NCBI GenBank assembly: GCA_964242115.1
Contig: CAXSZX010000001.1
Location: 620,001 to 684,000 of the forward strand
DNA from: BOG-908 sp964242115
GTDB lineage: Bacteria > Pseudomonadota > Alphaproteobacteria > Acetobacterales > Acetobacteraceae
Direction: 5' to 3'
Length of the DNA: 64,000 nt
Made by a program: the position numbers and the translations under genes. The notes below the pieces were generated by a model. It was not told where the DNA came from and searched no databases. It saw nothing but the letters and a program-made list of their open reading frames with translations. Below are positions 17,657 through 26,315 of the stretch, piece by piece; position 1 is the stretch's first letter; every line of letters begins with the position of its first letter.

Positions 17657-17669
17657 CGACTAGAAAGCG

Positions 17670-17810
17670 GGCAAGGAAGGCAAGGCCTTCTTTTCTGAAG
17701 AAAAGAAGCAAAAGACTTCTTTCCCTGCTGTCGCGAAGGTTCTGCAGCACGTACCCAAGTGAGCAAAAGTTTTTTGGTTCTTTTTTCAAAAAAGAACCGC
17801 TTGCCTTTCT
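17670..17810. repeat. Family A structured repeat, copy 5
   Basis: Left arm CTTC/GAAG class, right arm GGTTC class, core CTGTCGCG near the left arm. It lies between two convergent genes, 14 bases after the ATPase stop. Confidence 0.9.
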
Positions 17811-17844
17811 GTTACAGCTCAACTGCCGCCGCACGCGTCGTCGG

Positions 17845-18291
17845 TCAGTCTGCTGCCAGGCCGTGCTGCTTCAGCCAGGCAGCCCGCGCTGCGGGCTCGT
17901 TCGGAGAAAAGTGCAGACGCACCTGCACGCCTCGCACATCGCGCGTCAGCACCTTCAGGAAAGAAAGGTTCGGCACCGTGACGTCCAGGACCGCAGGGGC
18001 CGACCACGCCAGAAGCGGCCGACTCTCCGCGTATCCTCCCGTATCGACACCGAGCACGGCCACCCCATCAGGCGCCGTGCCCGGTCCGACCAGCCTGACC
18101 GTTGCGGTCACGTCCGAACCGGAGTCGCCGCCGCACACCGCTTCGTCCACCAAGGCCTGAAACGGGCCGGACGGTTCTGCAAGGCGGGCGACGATCGCGT
18201 GCGTGCAACCCTCGCCGGTCTGCGCTGCGCAGCACGGCATCCCGAATGCGCAAATCACTCCGGCAGCCAGGAGGATTTGCAAAAACGGCAT
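17845..18291 (-). CDS. Small exported protein, possible partner of the upstream gene
   Basis: 148 residues with a signal peptide (FLQILLAAGVICAFGMPCCAAQ). The mature part is about 125 residues with cysteines at CTHA and VCGG and a mostly beta-like sequence (VTATVRLVGPG, AVLDVTVPNL, VQVRLHFSPNEP). I do not recognise a family. Its ATG overlaps the TAA of the upstream gene as TAATG, so the two are translationally coupled. A cytoplasmic protein followed by a coupled exported partner is the order seen for periplasm-targeting effectors and their immunity proteins, but that reading is speculative. Confidence 0.6.
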   Translation of the reverse strand: MPFLQILLAAGVICAFGMPCCAAQTGEGCTHAIVARLAEPSGPFQALVDEAVCGGDSGSDVTATVRLVGPGTAPDGVAVLGVDTGGYAESRPLLAWSAPAVLDVTVPNLSFLKVLTRDVRGVQVRLHFSPNEPAARAAWLKQHGLAAD

Positions 18292-18809
18292 TACGATGTT
18301 GTGGGCTTGATCCGCCCTGTTTCGATCAGCTTGAAGCCGGTTTCGGTGTTGGCGACGTTACGCGCCGGCAGATGGGTGTACGTCTGATCCATCAGCGTGC
18401 CGGCAGTATATCGGCTGTGTCTAGCGGCATAGCTGTTCTGGATGCCAAGGATTTCGGCACGCTTTATCCCTGAAGATGCCGCGTAGAGCCCGATCGCCAC
18501 GGTCGCGTAGTCGACGAACTCGGCATGAAAATGTCCGCCGATACGCTGTGCGTCCCAATCGCCACCTTGCCTGAACCTGGCGAGTTCGAAGGCTGCGTGT
18601 TCGAGGATCGTCAGGCCGCCGCCGCTGCTGTCCAGGTAGCTGTACCGCAGCAGCATCTCGTAATAGCGCCTATCCAGCGCGCCCTGATTGACAAAGACGT
18701 GCGGGTCCAGACCTGCAGGCCTCAGCATGGGCCTGCCTTGTGCGTCTTGGACTGCCTGGTTCGCGTCGTCCAGGAACGCGACGGACGCCTCTTTCGGGCT
18801 GGGCGGCAT
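18291..18809 (-). CDS. Protein of unknown function, possible polymorphic-toxin-44-like effector
   Basis: About 172 residues from the ATG at 18809; codons upstream lie in a family A repeat. No signal peptide. The central part (GGGLTILEHAAFELARFR, GGDWDAQRIGGHFHAEFVDYA, TVAIGLYAASSGI) has the WD...HF...A-x-G order that loosely recalls the polymorphic toxin type 44 family. This is weak, by-eye similarity only. The end is NTETGFKLIETGRI. It is coupled (TAATG) to the exported small protein downstream. No secretion apparatus is visible in the window. Function is unassigned. Confidence 0.55.
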   Translation of the reverse strand: MPPSPKEASVAFLDDANQAVQDAQGRPMLRPAGLDPHVFVNQGALDRRYYEMLLRYSYLDSSGGGLTILEHAAFELARFRQGGDWDAQRIGGHFHAEFVDYATVAIGLYAASSGIKRAEILGIQNSYAARHSRYTAGTLMDQTYTHLPARNVANTETGFKLIETGRIKPTTS

Positions 18810-18840
18810 TCTGTTCCTCGCGTCATGGACAGTGCAGTCA

Positions 18841-18970
18841 GGCAAGCAGTTCTTTTTTGAAAAAAAGAACCAAAAAACTTTTGTTCCCTTGGGCGCGTGC
18901 TGCAGAAACCTCCGCGACAGCGGGGACAAAAGCTTTTTGCTTCTTTTTCTCGAAAAAGAAGCGCTTGCCT
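18841..18970. repeat. Family A structured repeat, copy 6
   Basis: Left arm AGTTC class, right arm GCTTC-T5-CTCG-A5-GAAGC, core CGCGACAGC by the right arm. The right edge (GCGCTTGCCTAAAC) contains the stop codon of the acyl-CoA synthetase gene. Confidence 0.9.
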
Positions 18971-20585
18971 AAACCTTGCTAGCCTCCTCGGCCACCAGCT
19001 CCTTCTTCGACAGCTTGCCGATCATCGTCTTAGGCAGCTCGTCACGTATTTCCACCTCGCGCGGCAGCTCGATCTTGCTGACGTAATCACCGAGAAAAGC
19101 GCGCAGCTCTTCGGCCGTCGCCGTGGTCCCGTCCTTCAACGTCACGAACGCTTTCGGCGCCTGGCCACGATACGCATCCGGCACGCCGATCACCGTCGCC
19201 TCGCGCACCGAGGGGTGCTGGTACAGCGCTTCCTCCAGCACGCGTGGATACACGTTGTAGCCGCCGCAGATGATCAGGTCCTTGATGCGGTCGACGATGA
19301 ACAGGTAGCCGTCCTCGTCGAGGTAGCCGACGTCGCCGGTGCGCAGGCTCCCGTCGATCATCACACGCGCCGTCTCGTCGGGGCGGTTCCAGTAGCCGCG
19401 CATCACCTGCGGACCGCGGATGCAGATCTCGCCGCGCTCGCCCTGCGGCATCAGGCGGGAGGGGTCGTCCAGCCCGCGTATCTCGATGGTGGTCTCCGCC
19501 ATCGGCAGGCCGGCCGAGCCGTCCTTGTAGGTGCGGCCAGGTGGCGTGACACTGACCGAGGGCGAGGTCTCCGACAGGCCGTAGCCCTCCATCAGCCAGC
19601 AGCCGGTCATCGCCATGAAGCGGCTGCGCAGCTCCATTGGCAACGGCGCGCCGCCCGAGCAGCACACCTGCACGCAGCTGAGGTCCAGGTTCGCCTTGTG
19701 AGCGGCCTCGGTCAGCGCGCCGAAGATGGTGGGCACGGCGGGCAGGATAGTGGGCCGGCAGCGCGCGATGGTGGCCAGCACCTGGGCCAGTTCGAAGCGC
19801 GGCAGCAGCACCAGGGCGGCCGCACTCTGCACGCCGGCGAGCATCACCGAGGTCAGCGCGAAGACGTGGAACAGCGGCAGCACGCCGAGGATGCTGTCGG
19901 CCCCGCGCGGCCGGCTGCCGATCGCCATCCAGTTCTGCATGGCGTTGGCGGTGAGGTTGGCGTGTGTCAGCTCGGCGCCCTTCGGCACGCCGGTGGTGCC
20001 GCCGGTGTACTGCAGCACCGCGACGCTGGCCGGGTCGATCGTCACGGCGTCGGGCACCGCGGTGCCGCGCATGACGGCGGTCGCGCGCAGCGAGACGCCG
20101 TCGTCCGGCACGGACGCGATCTCCGCCCGTTTGGCGATGCGGAACGCCTGGCCCTTCAGCCAGGGCAGCGCGTCGGCGAGGGAGCAGACGACGATCCGGC
20201 GCAGACCGGTGCGCGACGCCACCGCCGCCACCTTCGGGTAGACCGCTTTGAGGTCGATGGTGACCATCACCTCGGTGCCCGAATCGGTAATCTGGTGGGC
20301 CAGCTCGCGCTCGACGTAGAGCGGGTTGAAGTTGACCACGATGCCGCCGGCGCGCAGCACGGCGAAGAAGAACACCACCGAGTGCGGCGTGTTGGGCAGG
20401 CACAGCCCCACGCGGGTGCCGGGTGCGACGCCGATGTCCTGCAGGCCGCGCGTCGCCCGCGTCACTGCTTCGTCCAGCTGCCGGTAGGTCCAGCGCCTGC
20501 CCATGAAGTCGATGGCGGGCCGGTCCGGGAAATCGCGCACCGCGTCCTCGAGCAGGGCGGGCACTGGGCGGGCGGCGATCGGCAT
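18969..20585 (-). CDS. AMP-binding long-chain acyl-CoA synthetase (FadD-like)
   Basis: 538 residues, typical length. It activates fatty acids to acyl-CoA through an acyl-adenylate. The ATP/AMP motif is YTGGTTGVPKGAELTH (about residues 190-205); the A-loop is GYGLSETSPSVSV, and the linker/FACS segment is SLRTGDVGYLDEDGYLFIVDRIKDLI split across about 420-445. The C-terminal catalytic lysine lies in KTMIGKLSKKEL. The sequence is intact and of ordinary codon use. It starts three bases after the stop of the ferredoxin gene, so it may be co-transcribed with the iron-sulfur genes. Chain-length preference cannot be read from sequence. Confidence 0.9.
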   Translation of the reverse strand: MPIAARPVPALLEDAVRDFPDRPAIDFMGRRWTYRQLDEAVTRATRGLQDIGVAPGTRVGLCLPNTPHSVVFFFAVLRAGGIVVNFNPLYVERELAHQITDSGTEVMVTIDLKAVYPKVAAVASRTGLRRIVVCSLADALPWLKGQAFRIAKRAEIASVPDDGVSLRATAVMRGTAVPDAVTIDPASVAVLQYTGGTTGVPKGAELTHANLTANAMQNWMAIGSRPRGADSILGVLPLFHVFALTSVMLAGVQSAAALVLLPRFELAQVLATIARCRPTILPAVPTIFGALTEAAHKANLDLSCVQVCCSGGAPLPMELRSRFMAMTGCWLMEGYGLSETSPSVSVTPPGRTYKDGSAGLPMAETTIEIRGLDDPSRLMPQGERGEICIRGPQVMRGYWNRPDETARVMIDGSLRTGDVGYLDEDGYLFIVDRIKDLIICGGYNVYPRVLEEALYQHPSVREATVIGVPDAYRGQAPKAFVTLKDGTTATAEELRAFLGDYVSKIELPREVEIRDELPKTMIGKLSKKELVAEEASKV

Positions 20586-20587
20586 GG

Positions 20588-20917
20588 CTATTTCTGCATG
20601 TTGCGGGTGCCGGCGGGCAGGCGGACGGTCAGCCCGTCCAGCTCCGGCGTCATCACGATCTGGCAGCCGAGCCGGCTGGTCGATTGCAGGCCGAAGGCGA
20701 GGTCGAGCATGTCCTCCTCGTCCTCCGTCGCCTTGGCCAGCTTGCCGTACCAGGCCGGGTCCACCACCACGTGGCAGGTGGAGCAGGCCAGCGAGCCCTC
20801 GCAGGCGCCCTCGATGTCCACGCCGTATTTGTGCGCCACCTCCAGCACCGACAGGCCGAGCGGCGCGTCCACTTCGCGTGCGGTGCCGTCGCGCTCGACG
20901 AAGGTCATCTTGGGCAT
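20588..20917 (-). CDS. fdx: Isc-type [2Fe-2S] ferredoxin
   Basis: 109 residues. The adrenodoxin/Isc-type cluster ligands are CEGSLACSTC (Cys at about 39, 45 and 48) and the later Cys in RLGCQI (about 85). The MPKMTFVERDGT start and the DEEDMLDLAFGL segment are characteristic of Fdx that works with cysteine desulfurases in iron-sulfur cluster assembly. It lies five bases after the stop of an IscS-like gene on the same strand, which supports that role. The ATG at 20917 is used; a longer upstream reading frame overlaps the desulfurase and is not a real extension. Confidence 0.92.
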   Translation of the reverse strand: MPKMTFVERDGTAREVDAPLGLSVLEVAHKYGVDIEGACEGSLACSTCHVVVDPAWYGKLAKATEDEEDMLDLAFGLQSTSRLGCQIVMTPELDGLTVRLPAGTRNMQK

Positions 20918-20922
20918 GTGCG

Positions 20923-22092
20923 TCAGGCCTCTGCGTGTTCCGGGGTGTGGACCGGACGGGACAGGCGCGCGTGTGCGCCGGCCAGCGCGTCCGCGGCTGC
21001 GTCGATGTCGGCGGCCGAGGTAAATCGTCCGATACCTATGCGCAAGCTGCGCGCGGCCTCCTCGCGGGTCAGCCCCATGGCGGTCAACACGGTGCTCGGC
21101 GCCACCTCTGCCGAGCTGCAGGCCGAACCGGTGGAGACGCAGACCGACGGCACCGCCGCGATCAGGTCCAGCGAGCGCAGGCCGGGCAGGCGCAGGCTGA
21201 GGTTGCCGGCCACGCGCGGCGCGCCGGCGTTGTTGTGCACCAGGCCTGGGATCCCCGCCTGCAGCCTGGCCGCCAACCGGTCGCGCAGCGCGCCGATGCG
21301 GGCGGCTTCCTCGGCCAGCCCCGCCTGCGCCAGCCGGCACGCGAGCCCGAACCCCACCACCAGCGGCGTGGGCAGGGTGCCGGAGCGCAAGCCGCGTTCC
21401 TGGCCGCCGCCGGAGAACAGCGGCGCCAGGCGCACCCGCGGGCGGCGGCGGACGTAGAGCGCGCCCACCCCCTTGGGCCCGTACACCTTGTGTGCGCTCA
21501 GCGAGGCTAAATGCAGGCCGAGCCCGCCCATATCCAGCGGGATTTTGCCGGCGGCCTGCGCCAGGTCGGCATGCACCAGAGCGCCGGCTGCCCGGGCGAG
21601 GGCAGCGATGGCTGCGAGGTCCTGGATCACGCCCGTCTCGTTGTTCACCGCCATCACGCTGACCAGCAGCGTGGGCGTGCGCAGCGCGTGGGCCAGCCGC
21701 TCCAGGTCCAGCAGGCCGCTGCGCTCCACTGGCAGCACCACCGGCTCGAAACCCTCCGCGGCCAGGTCGCGCACGCTTTCCAGGACGCATTTATGCTCGG
21801 TCGCCAGGGTGACAACGCGGCGCGGGCCGGCGACGCCGGCGTGCCTGGCGGCGCCCTTGATGGCCAGGTTGTTGGCCTCAGTGGCGCCGGAGGTCAGCAC
21901 CACCTCGCGCGGTTCGGCGCCGAGCAGGGCGGCCACCTGCGCGCGGGCTGCTTCCACGGCGCCGGCGGCACGCTGGCCGGCCGCGTGCTCGGCGCTGTGC
22001 GGGTTGCCGAAATCCTCGCTGAACCAGGGCAGCATGGCGGCCACCACGGCCGGGTCGCACTGCGTGGTGGCCTGGTTGTCGAGGTAGATCAT
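20923..22092 (-). CDS. iscS: Cysteine desulfurase, IscS-like (second of tandem pair)
   Basis: 389 residues. A PLP enzyme that takes sulfur from cysteine for iron-sulfur clusters and other thio-cofactors. The start MIYLDNQATT is typical. The PLP-binding lysine is in SLSAHKVYGPKGVGAL, the substrate region is AVNNETGVIQDL, and the mobile catalytic cysteine is in VSTGSACSSAEVAPS (about residue 325). ATG and the TGA of the upstream desulfurase gene overlap by two bases, implying coupling. It is followed by fdx. The symbol is assigned by family; the paralog upstream is less similar. Confidence 0.9.
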   Translation of the reverse strand: MIYLDNQATTQCDPAVVAAMLPWFSEDFGNPHSAEHAAGQRAAGAVEAARAQVAALLGAEPREVVLTSGATEANNLAIKGAARHAGVAGPRRVVTLATEHKCVLESVRDLAAEGFEPVVLPVERSGLLDLERLAHALRTPTLLVSVMAVNNETGVIQDLAAIAALARAAGALVHADLAQAAGKIPLDMGGLGLHLASLSAHKVYGPKGVGALYVRRRPRVRLAPLFSGGGQERGLRSGTLPTPLVVGFGLACRLAQAGLAEEAARIGALRDRLAARLQAGIPGLVHNNAGAPRVAGNLSLRLPGLRSLDLIAAVPSVCVSTGSACSSAEVAPSTVLTAMGLTREEAARSLRIGIGRFTSAADIDAAADALAGAHARLSRPVHTPEHAEA

Positions 22093-23171
22093 GCGGCCAC
22101 CATGGCACGCCCGGCGGGCAGTGCGGCGTAGGCCTCGGCGAAGCGGTCGATGTCGGCCTCGGTCGCGTCCCACGGCAGCGAGACGCGGATGGCACAGCCG
22201 GCGAGCTCGCCCAGCCCCATCGCGTCGAGCACGTGGCTGCGCGCCACCTTGCCCGAGCTGCAGGCGGCCCCTGCCGAGACCGCGATCCCGGCGAGGTCGA
22301 GCGCCATCACCTGCAGGTCCGCGCGCAGGCCGGGCCGCGCGAGGCAGGTGGTGTTGGGCAGGCGCGCGCCGCCGCCGCACACCACCGCGCCGCAGGAAAC
22401 GGCTGCCGCCTCCGCCCGGTCGCGCAGCTTGCGGAGGTGCTCGGCGCCTTCAACGGCGGCAGCGGCGGCGGCGGCGGCGAAACCGGCGATCGCCGGCAGC
22501 GCCTGCGTACCGCCGCGCCGGCCGCGTTCCTGCCCGCCGCCGGCAACCTGCGGTGCCACGTGGCTGCCCGGCGCCAGCACGAGGGCACCGGCGCCTTTCG
22601 GGCCGCCCAGCTTGTGGCCGGACAGTGCGAGGCTGTCGGCACCCAGGGCGGCCAACGACACGCCGATGCGCCCGGCCGCCTGCACCGCGTCCACGTGCAG
22701 CAGGGCCCCATGCGCACGGCAGACGGCCGCCGCTTCGGCGACGGGGTGGATCACCCCGGTCTCGTTGTTGGCCAGCATCAGGCACACCAGAGCCGGCCCG
22801 TGAGACAGCAATTCGGCTAGGCAAGCCAGGTCGGCCTGCCCGTCCGCGTGCACCAGCAGCGTTTCAGCACCCGGCGCAGCCGACCTCACAGCATCGTGTT
22901 CCGTGGCGCAAACGATGATTCTCCGGCCTGCAGACAGCCCTACGATGGCCAGCGCGTTGGCTTCCGTGCCGCCGGAGGTGAACACGATGTCGGCTGGACC
23001 GGCGCCCACCAACGTCCCGATCACGCTGCGCGCGTCTTCCAGAACCCGCCGTGCAGCACGTCCGGCGCTGTGTACGGAGGACGGATTGCCCACCAGGTTG
23101 AGCGCGCGCAGCACCGCATCGCGTGCCTGCGGGCGCAGCCTCTCGGTGGCGTTGGCGTCGAGGTAAATCAT
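22089..23171 (-). CDS. Cysteine desulfurase family protein (first of tandem pair)
   Basis: 360 residues from the ATG of MIYLDANATE. It has the fold and motifs of class V aminotransferase-like desulfurases: SGHKLGGPKGAGAL holds the PLP lysine, LANNETGVIHPV the substrate loop and VSAGAACSSGKVARSHVL the catalytic cysteine. An alanine run (about residues 250-260) replaces part of a helix. It differs clearly from the downstream IscS-like copy, so this is an old duplication or a specialised partner rather than a recent copy. The gene is divergent from an alpha/beta hydrolase that often neighbours such genes in alphaproteobacteria. Confidence 0.88.
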   Translation of the reverse strand: MIYLDANATERLRPQARDAVLRALNLVGNPSSVHSAGRAARRVLEDARSVIGTLVGAGPADIVFTSGGTEANALAIVGLSAGRRIIVCATEHDAVRSAAPGAETLLVHADGQADLACLAELLSHGPALVCLMLANNETGVIHPVAEAAAVCRAHGALLHVDAVQAAGRIGVSLAALGADSLALSGHKLGGPKGAGALVLAPGSHVAPQVAGGGQERGRRGGTQALPAIAGFAAAAAAAAVEGAEHLRKLRDRAEAAAVSCGAVVCGGGARLPNTTCLARPGLRADLQVMALDLAGIAVSAGAACSSGKVARSHVLDAMGLGELAGCAIRVSLPWDATEADIDRFAEAYAALPAGRAMVAA

Positions 23172-23443
23172 CGCAGGACTGCATATCGCATGGCCCGAAG
23201 ATGTGGACCCATGCGTCCTCAACATGAAGGGTGCCGCCGATTTCAGTGTTAACCTGTGCCGTCGTCTGCCTATATTTAGGGCTGGCCGTGACCGGCCCGG
23301 CTAGGCGCCAGGCAGGATAGTATGGCGTCCGTTTTCATCGACAAGCGTCCGCATTGGGCAAGGCAGTGCCCGGGCGGAAATGTCCGTTACCACCTGAGGT
23401 ATCCGCCCTGCTCTGGCGAGGCCTGTGGAAGAACGAAGAAACT

Positions 23444-24109
23444 ATGCCCGAGGTGATGTTCGCCGGCCCCGATGGGCGCCTGGAGGGTCGCTACCACCAC
23501 AGCAAGGAGAATGCTGCCCCGCTCGCGCTGATCATGCACCCGCACCCGTTGCACGGTGGCACGATGAACAACCGGATCACCTACACGATGTATCAGAGCT
23601 TCCAGAAGCTCGGCTTCAGCGTGATGCGGTTCAACTTTCGTGGTGTGGGCCGCAGCCAGGGCCGCTACGACGGCGGCATCGGCGAGATCGGTGATGCGGC
23701 CGCTGCACTCGACTGGATGCAGATGGTGAACCCTAGCCATGGTGGGCTTTGGATCGCTGGCTACTCGTTCGGCGCGTTCGTCGGCATGCAGCTGCTGATG
23801 CGCCGGCCGGAAGTGTCCGGCTGGATTTCGGTGGCGCCGCCGGCCAGCCACTACGATTTCGGGTTCCTCGCGCCTTGCCCCTGCGGCGGGCTGCTGGTGC
23901 ACGGAGATTCCGACGAGCTGGTGCCGGAGCCTACGGTGCGGAAGCTCGTGGACAAGTTGAACACGCAGAAGAACGTGACAGTCGATTATCGCATCTTTGC
24001 TGGTGCCGACCACGTGTTTGCCAACCACGCCGAGCAGGTGGGCGAGGCGACCGAGGATTACGTGAAGAAGGTGCAGGCGCGTAAGACGATGGCGTTGGCG
24101 GCCGACTAG
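23444..24109 (+). CDS. Alpha/beta hydrolase (serine esterase-like)
   Basis: 221 residues from the ATG of MPEVMFAGPDG. Motifs are MHPHPLHGGTMNN (oxyanion region), FNFRGVGRSQG, the nucleophile elbow GYSFGAF, the acid in VHGDSDELVPE and the histidine in GADHVF. Substrate unknown; the small size and the HPHPLHGG motif match a widespread proteobacterial hydrolase group. It lies divergent from the desulfurase genes with 270 bases between them, which probably holds both promoters. A family B repeat begins four bases after the stop. Confidence 0.85.
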   Translation: MPEVMFAGPDGRLEGRYHHSKENAAPLALIMHPHPLHGGTMNNRITYTMYQSFQKLGFSVMRFNFRGVGRSQGRYDGGIGEIGDAAAALDWMQMVNPSHGGLWIAGYSFGAFVGMQLLMRRPEVSGWISVAPPASHYDFGFLAPCPCGGLLVHGDSDELVPEPTVRKLVDKLNTQKNVTVDYRIFAGADHVFANHAEQVGEATEDYVKKVQARKTMALAAD

Positions 24110-24112
24110 GCA

Positions 24113-24205
24113 TGGCCAGGGGGCGCTGCCCCCTGGACCCTCGCTAAGGACAGTCGTCCGTAGAACCTGTTGTTTAAGGGTTTTCAGAGAGGGGCCGCAC
24201 GCGTC
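24113..24205. repeat. Family B repeat, copy 1
   Basis: Perfect hairpin CCAGGGGGC/GCCCCCTGG with a short loop, followed by GGACAGTCGTCC and TCAGAGAGGGGCCGCACGCG. It lies directly after the hydrolase stop. The same block recurs at 34499-34593. It could end transcription, though no T-run follows. Confidence 0.75.
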
Positions 24206-24278
24206 GTGGCCTCGGCCCTTACCTTGACTCCGCCGCCCACCTCCGTCCCCATGCCGCCTCCACCTGAGGGCAACATGC

Positions 24279-26315
24279 ATGAACAGACGCATCCTGGCGG
24301 CCGGCGCCGCTTTCAGTCTGCTGAGCGTCGCCGCATCCGCGGCCGAGACCACGCAGACCTTCCCCACCGGCCCCTGGGGTTTCGACACCTCCGGCATGAA
24401 CCGCAAGGTCACTCCCGGCAACAACTTCTTCGAATTCGCCAACGGCGCCGCGGTCGCCAGCATCGTCATCCCGCCGGACCGCACGAATTTCGGCGCATTC
24501 ATCGCACTTGCCGACCTGTCCGAGCAGCGCGTCCACGCGATCCTGGACGAAGCCTCCGCCCACGTAGCCGACCAGCCGACGGACGCAATCGGCAAAGCTG
24601 GCGCCATGTTCAAGGCTTTCATGGACGAGGCCGCGATCGAGAAACTTGGCGCCGCACCGCTGAAGCCCGAGCTGGCCGAGATTACCGCGCTGAAAACGCC
24701 GGCGGATTTCGCGGCGCTGCAAGGACGCGCGCAGACGACGTTCCAGGGTTCGCTGTTCTCGATGGACATCGAGCCGGACGCGAAGGACCCGACCAAGTAT
24801 TCGATCAACCTGGGTCAGGCCGGGCTCGGCATGCCGGACCGTGATTATTACATCTCCGCCCAGTTCGCCGACAAGAAAGCCAAATACGCGGCCTTCGTAA
24901 CCAAGATGCTGACGCTGGCCGGCTGGGCCGATCCGTCCGGCAGTGCCGCAAAGGTCGTGGCCTTCGAGCAGAAGATTGCCGAAGCCAGCTGGGCGCGTGC
25001 GGACGAGCGCGACCCTGACAAAGTGTACAACCCGATGACGCCGGCGGAGTTGGCACACAACGCGCCCGGTTTCGACTGGCCGGTGTTCTTCAAGGCGGCG
25101 CAGCTCGGCATGCCGGATCGGGTGGTCATCGCGGAGAACACCGCGGTGGAGAAGATTGCGGCGATCGCCGGCGCCGCACCGATGGACACGTTGCAGGCCT
25201 GGTCTGCCTTCCACCTGGCGACCAACGCCGCACCGGTGCTTTCCAAAGACTTCGTGACCACAGCTTTCGACTTCGACAATCGTGAGCTGCAAGGCCAGCC
25301 GCAGCAACGCCCGCGCTGGAAGCGCGGCGTGCATGCGACCGAGGCCGCACTGGGCGAAGCCGTCGGCGAGACCTACGTGCAACGTTACTACCCGCCGGAA
25401 GCGCAGACGAAGATGGAGGCGCTGACGCACGACCTGCGCGCCGCCTTTCGCGTCCGCCTGCAGCACAACTCCTGGATGCAGCCGCAAACGCGCGAGTTGG
25501 CGGTGGCCAAGCTGGATGCGTTCGACTTCCAGATCGGCAAGCCGAAGAAGTGGCGCGACTACACGTCGCTGCAGATCAACGCGCACGACCTGTACGGCGA
25601 CGTGGAGCGCGGCACCGCGTTCGAATGGGCGTTCTGGCTGCAGCACCTTGGCCATCCGGTGGACAAGGACCAATGGGACATGACGCCGCAGACGGTGAAC
25701 GCCTACAACAACCCTGTCTTTAATGAGGTCGTGTTTCCGGCCGCCATCCTGCAGCCGCCGTTCTTCGACGAGAAGGCGGACCCGGCGATCAACTACGGTG
25801 CGATCGGCGGCGTGATCGGCCACGAGATGACGCACGGCTTTGACGACGAGGGCCGCAAGTTCGACGCGATGGGCCGCCTGCACGATTGGTGGACCGCGGA
25901 GGACGCCAAGCACTTCGACGCGCTGGGTAAACGGTTCGGCGCGGAATACGCGGCGATCGACGTGATGCCCGGCGCGCACATCAACCCGGCGCTGACGATG
26001 GGCGAGAACATCGCCGACCTCGGCGGGCTGACGCTGGCGCTGGACGCCTACCACGCGTCCCTGCACGGCCAGCCGGCGCCGGTGGTGGACGGCATGACCG
26101 GCGACCAGCGCGTGTTCCTCGGCTGGGCGCAGGTGTGGCGCGCCAAGGTGCGGCCGGACGCGGCGCGGCAGCGTCTGGTGACCGATCCGCACTCACCGCC
26201 GGTGGCGCGGGTGAACGGGCCGGTGCAGAACATCGACGCCTGGTACACGGCTTTCGATGTGAAACCGGGTGAGGCGCAGTTCTTGAAGCCTGAGGATCGT
26301 GTGAAGATCTGGTAG
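24279..26315 (+). CDS. M13 family zinc metallopeptidase (neprilysin-like)
   Basis: 678 residues with an export signal (AGAAFSLLSVAASAA) and a typical M13 start (GFDTSGMNRKVTPGNNFFEFANG). The zinc site is IGHEMTHGFDDEGRKFD (His about 515 and 519) and the third ligand lies in GENIADLGGL (Glu about 576). The substrate-binding NAYNNPVFNEVVFPAAIL and the C-terminal CxxW-less ending DRVKIW agree with bacterial members. It acts in the periplasm or outside on peptides. Full length, no defects. Its TAG stop touches a disrupted family A repeat. Confidence 0.93.
   Translation: MNRRILAAGAAFSLLSVAASAAETTQTFPTGPWGFDTSGMNRKVTPGNNFFEFANGAAVASIVIPPDRTNFGAFIALADLSEQRVHAILDEASAHVADQPTDAIGKAGAMFKAFMDEAAIEKLGAAPLKPELAEITALKTPADFAALQGRAQTTFQGSLFSMDIEPDAKDPTKYSINLGQAGLGMPDRDYYISAQFADKKAKYAAFVTKMLTLAGWADPSGSAAKVVAFEQKIAEASWARADERDPDKVYNPMTPAELAHNAPGFDWPVFFKAAQLGMPDRVVIAENTAVEKIAAIAGAAPMDTLQAWSAFHLATNAAPVLSKDFVTTAFDFDNRELQGQPQQRPRWKRGVHATEAALGEAVGETYVQRYYPPEAQTKMEALTHDLRAAFRVRLQHNSWMQPQTRELAVAKLDAFDFQIGKPKKWRDYTSLQINAHDLYGDVERGTAFEWAFWLQHLGHPVDKDQWDMTPQTVNAYNNPVFNEVVFPAAILQPPFFDEKADPAINYGAIGGVIGHEMTHGFDDEGRKFDAMGRLHDWWTAEDAKHFDALGKRFGAEYAAIDVMPGAHINPALTMGENIADLGGLTLALDAYHASLHGQPAPVVDGMTGDQRVFLGWAQVWRAKVRPDAARQRLVTDPHSPPVARVNGPVQNIDAWYTAFDVKPGEAQFLKPEDRVKIW

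Noticed and set aside
18870..18929. Reading the upstream codons of the 18291-18809 gene as an N-terminal extension
   Set aside because: The extra codons (FWFFFSKKN type) are the translation of a family A repeat; the ATG at 18809 starts the unique part.
20588..21790. A 400-residue fusion with ferredoxin at the end
   Set aside because: The N-terminal part is antisense-like low-complexity sequence overlapping iscS in another frame; ferredoxin has its own ATG at 20917.
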